Positions 36,061 to 47,922 of a stretch of 64,000 nt of DNA are shown one piece after another (position 1 is the stretch's first letter; each line of letters begins with the position of its first letter). The notes under the pieces were generated by a model. That model saw only the letters and a program-made list of their open reading frames with translations. It did no database searches and was not told the DNA's origin. The position numbers and the translations under genes were made by a program. Source of the DNA: Actinomucor elegans. Lineage: Eukaryota > Mucoromycota > Mucoromycetes > Mucorales > Mucoraceae. The stretch is from NCBI GenBank assembly GCA_026027325.1, contig JAMSLZ010000003.1:1178001-1242000 (forward strand), written 5' to 3'.

Positions 36061-37945
36061 TTAGTTAGTAGCTGTATCTTGCTCTGGTTGCTCATCATAG
36101 ATGGATCGAGTAGGCATGACCATATTCTTGTCTTTGAATATACCGCCAAGAGCTTGAATCCACGTTTTTCGCTTTTCCATAGCGTAAACTGCATTTTCTG
36201 ATAGCAGGGCTTTGGGTCCATTGGCCTTTCGTTTCTTTGATTTTTGAGGGCGCTAGCATGATATTAGTTCAAATGTATATTACTCTCGATCATTTACTTA
36301 CAAATCGCTTCATATAGCCTTGTTCCACTTGACTATCCAAGTTATCCAAGACTTGCCGATACTGTTCAAACTGTAACTGACAGTCAACCACTTCTAATAA
36401 TTTCTTTTTACGTGTATCATTGATTTGAACTTGCTCTTTCAAATCTCTACCCAAAGAACGAAGTTCAGCACAAATTTCGTCATCTTCTCTAGCATTCCAG
36501 TCAATCTATTATCTCATGTATAAGTGATCAAATATTATCAGACTAAAGTGCACTTACATCTTCATCTCCAAATAGACCAGCGTATCTAAGTTCTCGCTTT
36601 AACCTTTCTTCAAAACCTACAACTTCATCTACTGGATCTGTCGCCATTTGCACCACTGTTTTCGCGTTGTATTTTTTGTCTATCACGCTATCATCCTGCT
36701 CATAATCATCATCATCATTTTCTTCTTCTTCTTCCTCTTCTTCTCTGTCTTCTTGCCCAGAAGGCTCTCCATCGAGCAAGTTTTCCTGTACTAAACTCGA
36801 AATCAATCTTTCAGTCAAGGTGCCACAGCTTATGTCATCTTTTAACAATTGCTGATCTGTCAAAGGCTGTTTCAAATACTTGAGCTGTTGTTGCGGCGGT
36901 GGCGTTGGTTTCGAGGTTATGAACGTTTTATCTCCCAAAGCTTGGTCTTCTTCGGCCCATGTATCCAAGTAATAAGGCCCCAATGGTGGTATCAGGTACG
37001 GTTTACCTTGATCTGATTTTTGCAATAAAAATTCTCGGTCCTGTTCTGTCAAATTGCGAAAGTAAGGTTCAAGTGAAGACCAAAAGGTAGCTAATGGTAC
37101 TTGATCTTTTGGTTTAACGCGCACAAAATCTACTTCTTCTTCTACGGCCGGCTTTTGCATTTTCTGTTGGTACTGGGATTGATTGGATGAAGAAGACTTT
37201 TTGATCTTCTTTGGTGGTGGAGATGAAGAGGCGCGTAATGGAGGAATGCCGTCTAACTTTTTCAGTTTGACAATATGACGCTGTTCAGAATCTTCGGAGG
37301 CTGATGTCTCTGCTTCGTCTTTTCTACGTCTTCTTCGGATAGTTTCGAGTGCACTATAGGTATATCAGATGTTGAGGCTTTTGCATGATTACTGATAGGA
37401 TATATCTAACTTACGCTTGTCTGCTTAATTCGTTTTTTGGTATATTAGAAGTAGAATGAAGCATATCAGAAGAGTCATCTAAAGAAACAAAAGCTAAGTA
37501 TGTATACGGCTATATTATACCTTTCATAGATACCTAGTTCCTGCTTGATCCGCAGTTTTTCTTTCAGAGCATTGACATTTTTGCCCGAAGTGCCGGTAGA
37601 GTCTTAATAGTTGAACAAAGACCAGTTAATACGCGTTTGCTTCAGGTATTAACAATGAATGAACAAACCTCCCTCGCGATTCTGAGCGAGTTTCTCTAAA
37701 GTATACAAGTCCTTTTTAAAGGACTTTACTCTATTTTCAGTTATTGGTAGCAATGCCTCCAAATCAGCCTTGATATTAATGAGATCGTCTGCATTGGGAA
37801 TAGCATCTTGCAACTGTTGTATTGTATTGCCATTGTTTTGAGCTATATGATTAGCTGAAATTGCTTTATACTGTTTTACTAGAGAGGTGGTTTTGTTGGA
37901 TAATGGTGTAGGAAGGTCGTACTGACGCGTTAATTCAGTGTTCAT
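36061..37945 (-). CDS. SAGA transcriptional adapter Ada3/Ngg1
   Basis: Start at 37945 (MNTELTRQYDLPTPLSNKTT), several exons, stop at 36061 after QDTATN. The N-terminal part has a coiled-coil-like segment (ENRVKSFKKDLYTLEKLAQN). The middle is charged and low complexity (KKIKKSSSSNQSQYQQK, a Glu/Asp tract). The conserved Ada3 region includes VPLATFWSSLEPYFRNLTEQ, GKPYLIPPLGPYYLDTWAEE, GTLTERLISSLVQENLLDGE and FEERLKRELRYAGLFGDED, then a C-terminal helical block with QVEQGYMKRFRPQKSKKRK. Ada3 joins Gcn5 and Ada2 in the histone acetyltransferase module of SAGA and ADA. The 3' end is convergent with PIG-F, 104 bp between stop codons. Confidence 0.9.
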
Positions 37946-39687
37946 GTTTTTCTTTTATAAAGATCTTTTGAATTGAAAGTAATTAAAATAGATATAATAC
38001 ACTAGGCTGGAATTAGTATCTATTGATTTAATAGTTCTTCTTCTTTGCTTCGTGAAAATCCAATTCCAGACTTTTAGCTTTAAAGCATAAAACAAAAGGA
38101 GCAATGAAAGAGTGTTTTATTATGCCTTTGTTTTTAACAATAACAGTGAAAGATGCCGAAATGTGACGTTTGAAATAAAGCAATTTTTATTGGGTACAAG
38201 TAAGTGTACTAGTTTTGGAAACTCCGCCGCAATAGCTATCTTTTTGTACATGGATAACTGGATTGGATCGAATTTTTGGTGCTCCCAATGGCGAAAGAGC
38301 ACTGAACAATAAATTTGGGGGGAAAGGATGTGAAACGTCGCTGTTGGTCGTCAATCTGACCGATCACAAAGCATTTGAAGGCTCTTTTGAAGGTTTACAG
38401 TATTTATCTATAAAAAATATACATCATCTTGATTTATAGCGAAACATATTTAGATTAGTTTATTTTAGAGATCAGATGCAATACTAAACCGACATTGTCA
38501 AAAGATCTATAGATCTTCTGACCAAGCTGATTCTATTAATTGGAATCGTAGAAATTTGCATGGTCATTTCGGGGCTTTTTATTTGAGTGACAATATTTAG
38601 CTATTATAAACCCTTCACTCAAACTATCCTCTATCACCCCCTTATTTTTTTTATTTCCGTTTTTCTATTATATATATTTGCTACTTGGTACCGTTACAAC
38701 TTGCTCGAAAGACGAAAACTGCTTTAGTTTGCCGAAGGACTTTGAAAGGCAAAGCATTTACATGTTCCACTCGGTTGAGATTAACTTGTTAGCTATCCTT
38801 GCTACGACGAATCCTTTTGTATTGCGGTGATTAGTGTCATTGCTTTGCAATTTGATGTCCCTCTTTTTGATACTGCCGTTTGCATTCTATCGCTTTTTTT
38901 TTGTTGCTTAAAAAAAGGCCAGATTTTATTTCCTTCATTTAAATTAGTTTGAACAAAAAACTATTACTTTTTGTATATTCAACTTCTTGTTTTGTAGATA
39001 TACACTAGCCATTTATTAAAGGAAATAAGAAAATAATTCTTTTTGAGGTTCTTTTTCAAACTATTTTGATTTTGATTCAATTCTAGTCTAATAAAAAAAA
39101 AAAAAGTACAAATACATATAAAGTCTATTAACCGTATTTTCACAAGATTTCATAGCACACCAAATAATGCTCAACTCATAGTATACTTCCTTCTATTCGC
39201 TGAGTTTCCGTATGTAGATTGGAAATCAATTTTTTTTTAGATCTTTCGAAATACTATCGTAATTCGAGCATTGTTGGAGATGAAAATATAAAAAAATATA
39301 AAGACATACTCTGGAGCATATAAAACCTACATTACTTAAAAAGTATACTTCTATAATTCCTTGTACGTTCTCGGATAGATTTTGTAATATACAGATATTA
39401 TGTGTCTATGAAATTTCCATATTGTTTTCATTACTAGATCTTTAACTAATCTAAATTCAATGTTACATTTGATCAGTAAAACATATTCAGCAAATACTAT
39501 TTCACATACGAGAGTCTCTAATAAAAACAGAATGAATTTGTTCTAATGATAATATAGATCCGCGCCTCTAGTGCAATCCACCATCAGGCTGAGCTTTATA
39601 TCTACCGTCGCGACTTGTTTTCTGGACGTGTAACTGGTTTTTTCTCGCGTTTTTTCCTGTTTCTCTTTTGTTTAAAGCGATACCAGT
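37946..39687. promoter_or_regulatory. Divergent intergenic region between Ada3 and Ctf18
   Basis: 1.74 kb, AT-rich, no credible frame. Near the Ctf18 start there are CG-containing words rare in this window (GTCGCGAC at about 39607, CTCGCG at about 39645), which could be cell-cycle promoter elements, but this is speculation. Confidence 0.35.
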
Positions 39688-42600
39688 ATGTCTAAACGAG
39701 ATCGCCCAACTAATTTCTTTGATGAAGAAGACGAAGATCTAGATTATTTGATCCAAGCGAGTATCGACCATGACAAAGAAAATGAATTTATTAGTTTCGA
39801 AGATTATATGAATCAAGAACCAACTGCTCCCAAACCAGGTAATGTGGAAACCTTATTCTTTGCTATAATAATAGTTCTGACGCAATTACTGTAGCATTAG
39901 AGGAAATGGTCAAAGATCCTTTTGCAGTTGATAATACGGAAGAGTTTGATTTAACAATGAATGACCACGTCTTGTTTCATAACGATCAATTTGACCAATC
40001 AACACCACCTTCCTTTGTTGAAGCACTCGATATCATGGATATATCAGATAGAGATACATCAACCTTTCATCACCATCTAGCTCCCAAGAAGGATTACACA
40101 TCCGTACCGCTTACTGGATCTTTTATCACTGCAGCATGTCCTCGAACAGGCAAACCACTTTACTTTTCCAAAAAGACACAGGGCGAAAGCAAACGTAAGA
40201 TGGAGACATTATTTAAAGAAATAATTTCAAAAAAGGGACACTCGCGAGGATTGTTGATAAAGCCTATTTGGCGCTTGCGAAACGAGATTGAAGAAAAGAA
40301 TCGAGAGGAGTTAAAAAGAATGAACAAGTAATACAGTGCATGAATAGCATAGAGATGAAAGCTGACAGCTGTTCTATTACAGAGAGATTGATGAGAGATC
40401 GCGACAAAAGAAAAAGAAGAAAGTACAACCAAAGGATGATTCAGGACAATTGTGGGTGGACAAGTATCGTCCCACTTCATATATAGATCTCATGGGCGAT
40501 CAACGATTGAATCGAGATGTTCTGAGATGGGTAAAACAATGGGATTACTGTGTGTTTAAAAAGAAGCCTGAGCAAGAATCACAGCGCGATCAGCAAATGC
40601 GACAATATAAAAAGTCTTTTGGTAAAGAACCAAAATATTCAGCAAATTATAGAGCAGACAATCAACCGGTAAACTAGCGCGCGCTGTTATTCTTCCGCTG
40701 TAACTAAACGCTGTTATTACTAGAACAATGATCCATTGCTTCGACCAGAAAAGAAGGTAAAACCCTTGTAGAATAGTATCATGAATTGAAATTGATAATG
40801 GGTTTTTATTATTAGATCTTGTTAATGTCCGGCCCTCCAGGCTTTGGTAAGACGACATTAGCGCATGTTATTGCCAAACAAGCAGGATATAATATCATTG
40901 AAGTCAATGCAAGTGATGATCGTACGGGTGAAGTAGTGAGATCAAAAATCAAATCCGCTATAGAAATGCAAGCGATTATGCGCGATGTCAATGTTAACGA
41001 GGAGATACGGACTATGTCTATGACTCAAAAACCCAACTTGCTGATCATTGATGAAATTGATGGTGCTAGTTCTGGCGGTGGCGCAGAGGTAAATGCAGTG
41101 CTTTCATTAACATTGCAGTTGCTCAACTATTGATTTTAGAGCTTTATCAAACAATTAATTCAGTTGGCTACTGCAGAAGTCGTAGATGAAAAGAGCAAAA
41201 AAGGTAGATCTGTAACAGCCGAATGTTGGTTCAGAAGCTTATAGTACCTATATGATAGGAAAACAAAAAGGCGAGAAGCCTCTAATGAGACCTATTATCT
41301 GTATTTGTAATGACGCGTAAGTTGGGATATACCAGTATACTTTCCTACAGCTAATGTACCTTTTAGTTATGCACCTGTTCTGCGGCCCCTACGAATGATT
41401 GCGCAATCTATCGTGTTTAAAAAGGTGCCCATGATGTCTATTGCTAAACGTTTGCAAGATATTTGTGATAATGAGGGCTTGGAAAGTGATTTAAGAACAC
41501 TGAGTCTTTTATCTGAAACAACGGATGGTGACCTTCGAAGTTGTCTCAATACACTACAGGTAAACACCATATAAAAAATGTATAACTTTTTTCTCAACTG
41601 TCTTGCTAGTTTATTCGAGGTAAAAGTACAGTGTTTACAAAGGACATGTTGGAACAAGCGGGTCTTGGTAGAAAGGATATGGGAAAGTCTTTGTTTGCTG
41701 TTTGGGAGGATTTATTTTGCGCACCCAATGCGCGTAATAAAAATTCACTCAACAAGGATGACTTCGGTAAGGCAACGTCTATATACATACCCAATGCACG
41801 TATTGACTCATCTATGTTAGACAATAACAAGTACCTAGGTAGATTGACTGATGCGGTCATGTCTAACGGCGAGATTGAACGTATCATGCAGGGCTGTTTC
41901 GAGTCTTATCCATTGATGCGCTTTCATGATGTGGCTCTGCTCAAGTTCTGCCAGATGAGTGAATGGTTACACTTTTATGATCAAGTCAATTACCGAACTA
42001 ACGACAAGCACGAGTATGAGCTATACAAATACCTACCTTATCCAATAGTCAATTTCCATCGCTTCTTTGCAGGCTCTACCACACAAGAACACCGCGTTGA
42101 ATACCCGAGAGTGGAATATGAAGTGTTTTCTACAAAAAAATCCTATGAAAATCTGATTGCTGTATTCTTGGCAGGTATCCATCCTCAAAAGCGACGTTTC
42201 TTGAATAAAGAAATGATTGCTAATGAGTTGGTACCTATGTTGATGCATGTTATTTCACCAGACCTGAAGCCAGTAAGTTTTATGTATTTATATATATAAA
42301 GATAGTATGCTAAGTAAAATTATACCATAGGTTAATCAACAACTCATTAAGCCAGCAGAAAAGCTACGATTGCAAAGACTAATAGACATCATGATTGAAT
42401 TTGGTCTATCTTTCATCCAAGAAAAAAATGAAGATGGGCAGTTTATTTTCAAATTAGAGCCGTAAGTATTGCTTTCATAGAAAGATGGTGCGCTATTGAC
42501 AGCTGTATTAGACCTGTCGAACAATTATTACAGTACGAACTGTCAAGTCCAAAGGCAATTTTACCAAAGCAATATGCAGTGAGACAAATGATTGCCCATG

Positions 42601-43080
42601 AGGTAAATAAGAATGATATAGCTGTCTGATCGCCTTTGTTTACTGATACACTGACCTTAGATTGAAACTGAGATATTGAGAAGAAGAGAACAAGCATCTC
42701 AGGAACGTAACAAGGGTACTGTTAAGAAAACGCTTGTACCTGATATGTAAGATATCTTTGATAAAACGCTTAAACCCCTAGAGACTGAAACAAACTTGTT
42801 TCTCATAGTTCTTTAACCGAGAAAATCAAGCAAAAGGTGACCAAAGATAAACAGGTAGCTTTAGATTTCTTTGGTCGACCGATTGTGCCCAGAGCAAAGA
42901 CTGATAAACCATTGAAGAACCTCAAGATGGAAGGTAGTACAATTGCACAATAAAACAATGATGTATTAAGTGTTTCGTTTATTCATAGTGGATACACCTG
43001 CAACAAGTGTAAGTTATAGATACCATGAAGGCTTTTCTAATGCAGTAAGGAAGCCAATGACAGTACACATGTTTCTTTAA
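39688..43080 (+). CDS. Alternative clamp-loader large subunit Ctf18
   Basis: Starts MSKRDRPTNFFDEEDEDLDY and ends YRYHEGFSNAVRKPMTVHMF plus one residue. About eleven exons. Diagnostic parts: LWVDKYRPTSYIDLMGDQRL before the ATPase core, Walker A LLMSGPPGFGKTTLAHVIAK, VNASDDRTGEVVRSKI, Walker B NLLIIDEIDGASSGGGAE, MRPIICICNDAYAPVLRPLR, and DGDLRSCLNTLQF. The C-terminal block FFGRPIVPR and the F-E-G-x-S-N-A-V-R end are specific to Ctf18 among RFC large subunits. Ctf18-RFC, with Dcc1 and Ctf8, loads PCNA, binds Pol epsilon and supports cohesion and checkpoint signalling. The stop codon lies 5 nt from that of the convergent protease gene, so the 3' UTRs must overlap. Confidence 0.95.
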
Positions 43081-43085
43081 ATCCA

Positions 43086-44200
43086 TTATCTCAAATAAAT
43101 ATATTGGCAAGCTGTACAAGCAGACCATTTGTGTTCGTTTTCAAGTGTACATCGAGGACATATCCAGCCATGTGTTTCAATAAGAGGCTTTTGGCACAAG
43201 CACATTTCACAAGCAAGCGCTATAGGCTTATTTTCAAATGTACAGCTTGGACATTGCCAAGTATCTATTGCTGACTCTTCATCTTTTGTCAAATCAATCA
43301 CCATTGTAGAGGAACTAGATGGTGTTACGCGATTTTGTTCTCTATTTGGTGATGAAAGTGGAGGACAAGGTGACGGAGGTGTAATAGAAGCGGTTAGTCT
43401 TCTTTTTTTGGTTGTAACATTATCAGCAACAGGTGAGTTTGCAGAAGGTGAGTCTATTTGGCCTTCAACAATACTACCACCACACCAAACTTTATCCTCT
43501 AGTCGTTTTTGAGCAGCTTGAGCAGATAGCTGTGCAGGTGTTAAATGAGGATTGGCTCTACTTCCACCCAGTTTGACACCACCAGTAGGTAACATAATTT
43601 TTGACGTCTGGAGCCTTTTTTCCGCGGCCGATGCAGCAGCTTGGTTACTCAAGTATTTGGGTACTGATTTTGAACCTAAATGATGACCTTCTGAGTAAAA
43701 GCCCTCGCCCTGGTAGCCAGACCCCATTAACACCTCCGTTTCTTGTTTCAATTTTTCTAATAGCTTATAAAATTGCTCATCATGAGGTCCTCTTACGATA
43801 TGGGCCATCCTATACGAAAATGAATTAATCAAAACATTGAACGTAGTGGAAAATAGCGTTTTACTCGTGTAATAAAGTCCCTAATATATCGTGGTATTCC
43901 AGAAACTGAGTTTCGTCGAAATGTGGCCTTAGCCTTAAATTGATCTTCCAACCTCGATTTACATTGACACCTTGTGAGAGAATAATAATGAGTATATTAC
44001 ACATTGACCGAGATTCTTAAATACTCACCCAGTAGATTAGGGTTGGTGGGGAAGAATTCACAGAGGTTCTTAATTGTCCAGTTATGTTTAATTAGAATAG
44101 GTTTCACTTGAGAAGCTAAACGTTTCAGTAATTGTAAAGCTTCTTCCGATCTTGGTTTCTTTTTTAAAGCTTGGTATTGTTTAACAGGATCATTGTTCAT
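43086..44200 (-). CDS. Wss1-type DNA-protein crosslink protease (WLM domain)
   Basis: Three exons (44200-44029, 43970-43865, 43809-43086) sum to 1002 nt, or 333 residues. The WLM metalloprotease domain spans about residues 1-150: NLCEFFPTNPNLLGVNVNRG, then ILGTLLHEMAHIVRGPHDEQ with the zinc site H-E-x-x-H and the GPHD that follows, and GYQGEGFYSEGHHLG. After it come alanine-rich helices with R-L-E repeats and DKVWCGG, as in yeast Wss1. A SUMO-interacting motif is visible (STMVIDLTKDEES). Two RanBP2-type zinc fingers end the protein: WQCPSCTFENKPIALACEMC and WICPRCTLENEHKWSACTAC. Wss1 cleaves proteins crosslinked to DNA, guided by SUMO and Cdc48. A start is 183 bp from the divergent Vsb1-like gene. 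Confidence 0.93.
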
Positions 44201-44383
44201 TTGTTTCGAATCAGTGCTTTCGCAGGCTTTTCTCGGCGAAGTAAGCGCGTTTACCTATCTTGGTTAAAACTCCTATACAAAAAAGCGAACTGAGAATGGA
44301 TATAAATCAAACAGTAAAGGGTTCGTTCTGTGTTTCTCTTTTTCCTTTTTGTTTCGTCTATCATTATACTGAAAAAGATCTTT
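44201..44383. promoter_or_regulatory. Short divergent promoter between Wss1-like and Vsb1-like genes
   Basis: Only 183 bp separate the two start codons, so promoter elements are probably shared. GC-containing words (CTCGGCGAAG, AGCGCGT) lie at about 44232-44250 in an otherwise AT-rich stretch. No TATA box is seen. Confidence 0.5.
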
Positions 44384-47300
44384 ATGGATCGACGTAATTC
44401 CTCAGCTATCTATTCAGATCAAGGTTCTTCACCAAGGGATATTCATGGTTCACTTCCGAACGTAGTGGATGAAGAATTGCCTTCAAGATCTTACTATTCT
44501 TCTCATATCCATATTGACCCAGGTATATATCTATATATATATATGTATATGAGGACATTGAGATATTAAATCACACCATATATTCATATCTTATCTTTAT
44601 AGGAGATGCACTTTATTCTGCTTCAATCGAGTCTATTCGAGCCCATTCTTTGGCACTAGGTGATAGATATATGCAAGAATCTGGTACTCCAGCCAACTCA
44701 CCTCCAGCTACTCATGATAACTTGCTTGTCAATCCGATATCTCCCGTATCACCAAACTCACATTCCATGTTGTCAAAGCTGCTCAAGAACGACAGTGAAA
44801 GAAAGCCTTTGTTAGCCAAAAGAATCAAATCCAAAGACTATTCTGCTGTAGCTCAACAAGAGCCAGGGGAGGAGGAAGTAGAAGATGAAATACGAGAGGA
44901 CCTTGAATGGCATATACCACCTTTTCATCATTATGACTCGCACCAACAGCAACACCAACAGCCTAAATCAACCTTTCGTCCTACTTTTGAACAATTAAAA
45001 AACCCTAAAATCTGGATAAGCTGTTTCACACAACCTATTCATTATATACCTGCAGTCATTCTTGGTTTATTGTTGAACTTACTGGATGCTATCTCTTATG
45101 GCATGATCACCTTTCCACTGAATAATCCAATTTTTGCTTCATTTGGTCCCGATGGTATTGGTATGTTTTTTGTCAGGTAAGAAAATGTATTGCAAAGAAA
45201 TAGGAGATGGAAACTGAATCGGATTGGATTAGTTGTATCATTGCCCAGGTAGTATACTCTGGCGGCGGTAGTGTATTTGATGGTGGCAATGGAAGGTAAA
45301 TGATTATGCTTTTATCAGCAACTATTTTTTATATATATTAACGCGAAATTCTTAGTATGATGATTGAAGGTAATAAATGAACAAGTATTCTATTAGGATT
45401 GATACTAACACAAGGGTTTAAATATAACAGTGGTGCCATTTTTACATATCATGTAAGCATCTATCTTTCTTTTTTTTTATATATATATTTTTTATACAAT
45501 CTGTCTCTAAACCATGTATATCAGAGCTGAAAAGATTGTTTCTGTGGCTGGACAAGATAATCCAGACGTCGTTATACCCTCTACTATGGTTGCATTTGCT
45601 CTTAGTAGTATCATGACAGGTCTTGCTTTTTTCTTGCTTGGTGCACTTAAACTAGGCTCTCTCATCGGCTTCTTCCCTCGCCATATTCTCGTAGGTACTA
45701 TTGGTGGTGTAGGTTGGTTCTTGGTTGCAACAGGCATCGAAGTCTCGGGAAGACTTGAAGAAAACCTGGTGTATACGATCCCCATGTTCAAAAAAATCTT
45801 TTTGGATTCACATGTCTTTTCGCTCTGGTTCTCAGCTTTTGCTGTAGCGATACTTTTGAGATTAATCCAATATCGCATCACTTCACCTTTGGTCGTGCCT
45901 ACTTTTTTCATGGCCTTACCATTAGTTTTTTACTTAATAGTGCTCGTGTTTGGATTAGATATCCACGATGTACGTGATGCAGGCTGGATCTTTCCTTTGG
46001 TTGAAAGTGATACTCCATTCTGGCATTTCTATACCTATTACGACCTTACCATGGTAGATTGGCGCGCGGTGGCCGAGACTATTCCTGCAATGTTGGCATT
46101 AACCTTTTTCGGTAAGTTATACAAATGAGATAAACTCACGGTTCCATCGTAATCTTATCTTTCCGTCAGGTGTATTGCACGTTCCTATCAATGTCCCTGC
46201 CCTAGGTGTATCAACAAACAAGGACGATGTAAATGTCAATAGAGAATTAGTTGCCCATGGTATTTCAAACGCTGTTTCTGGATTATTCGGTTCAGTGCAA
46301 AGTAAGTACATACCACTAAATTTAGGTTTGCTGGCAAGGGCTGATCTGTGTTATATCTATAGATTACCTCGTGTATACAAATTCTTTGCTTTTCATCCGT
46401 TCTGGTGGTGACAGTCGCGTAGCAGGTTTCATGCTGGCCGGTGCTACAGCTATTCTCTGGATGGTCGGTCCATGGATCGTCGGTTATATCCCTGTCATGG
46501 TTGTGGGAAGTTTAATTTTCCATTTGGGCCTAGACTTACTCAAAGAGGCTTTAGTGGATACTTGGAATTCTGTGCACTATCTTGAATATATTACCATCTG
46601 TGTCATTATCGCCTGTATGGCTATCTTTGGCTTTGTCGAAGGTATCTTGGTTGGTATCATCATGGCCTGCGTATTCTTTGTTGTTCAAAACGCTCGTCGC
46701 AGTGAAGCCATTCGCGCCACTTATACTGCTCAATACATGCGATCCACTGTACGTCGTCTTTATCGACAAGAACGTTTCCTCAAACAAGTTGGTGGCCAGA
46801 TCCAGATTGTAAAGTTGCAGGGGTATCTGTTTTTTGGTACAATTGATCAAGTAGAGAGTGCAATTCGCGCCATGTTGGATGAGCATGCTTGGGATAAGCA
46901 CCCTATACGCTTCTTGATCTTGGATCTTCAATTGGTACAGGGTTTGGACTTCAGTGCAGCCGAAGCATTTGTGCGTATTCGTCGTTTATTGCGTGCTCGT
47001 CAAGTCTATATGATTGTCTGTAATGTAGCACGTCGATCTGATGAAGAAAAAGCTTTAATGAAGGCCGGTATTTGGGTTAGACATACAAATCACAATGATG
47101 AAGGCGATCTCAAATGCTTTGAACACCTCAACGACGCCGTCGAATGGTGTGAAAACATCTTGCTAACTACTTACTTTGAAAACAAACCCAAACATTTACA
47201 AGGTAGAGCATCTGGTTACTGATCGATTGACTTTAACTAACTGTCTATCTCATAGGTTTACCAAGCCCAGTACCCACGGCTTCAGAAAGCAACAAGGCTT

Positions 47301-47922
47301 ATAATTACTCTGATCGTTTATTATCTGCTGGATCCCCTCGCCACGATCACATCTTTAGTGCTATTCATCATGTCTTTAGTGGTAAATATGAGCATTTCAT
47401 GGATCTGCAGGAATCTTATTTTCTCTCATCATAGAATCAAACAGTCCAGTGGTTCATAAAAACACCACCCAGCCTACGCTCATTCTCGTTCAAGCCTTTG
47501 GTGAAATTAACAACGGTCAAACGCCTCTTGAATTCTTCCATAAACTAAGTCAGTATTTTGAACGTGCCACCTGTGAAAAGGGTGAGATGTTATATCGCGA
47601 AGGCGACCCTTGCGACTACTTGTTGGTGCTAGAACAAGGCTCGTTGCATAGCCTTATGCATGTGCTAAAAGAACAAGTAACAGTGGAAACGATTCTACCT
47701 GGAACTGTCGTGGGCGAAATGGGTATCTTTAGCGCTAGTCCTGGTCGTACGCGTTCCTTAGTCGCTGATACAGACTCAGTATATTGGAAATTAACTCGCG
47801 CTTCGTTTGATCGTATGTGTCAAGAAGATCCTGCTATGACTAATCAGTTTATCTTGTTGAGTCTTTATTTTAGTTCTGAAAGACTTGATACGATGACTCG
47901 ATATGCTTTTCATCTACACTAA
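44384..47922 (+). CDS. SulP-family transporter with STAS and cyclic-nucleotide-binding-like domains (Vsb1 type)
   Basis: Starts MDRRNSSAIYSDQGSSPRDI. A long cytosolic N-terminus with phospho-type serines and an acidic block precedes SulP transmembrane segments (IPAVILGLLLNLLDAISYGM, FALSSIMTGLAFFLLGALKL, FFPRHILVGTIGGVGWFLVA, PLVFYLIVLVFGLDI). The group signature VNRELVAHGISNAVSGLFGS is followed by QNYLVYTNSLLFIRSGG. A STAS domain follows (QIVKLQGYLFFGTIDQVESA, FLILDLQLVQGLDFSAAEAF), then a cNMP-like domain in the last exon (KGEMLYREGDPCDYLLVLEQ, TVVGEMGIFSASPGRTRS). This layout matches S. cerevisiae YGR125W/Vsb1, a vacuolar protein needed to store basic amino acids, more than plasma-membrane sulfate permeases. 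Substrate here is inferred from that similarity only. About nine exons. Confidence 0.88.

Noticed and set aside
44384..47922. Classical plasma-membrane sulfate permease
   Set aside because: The long N-terminus, HGISN/QNYLVYTN signature and C-terminal cNMP-like domain match the Vsb1/YGR125W group instead.
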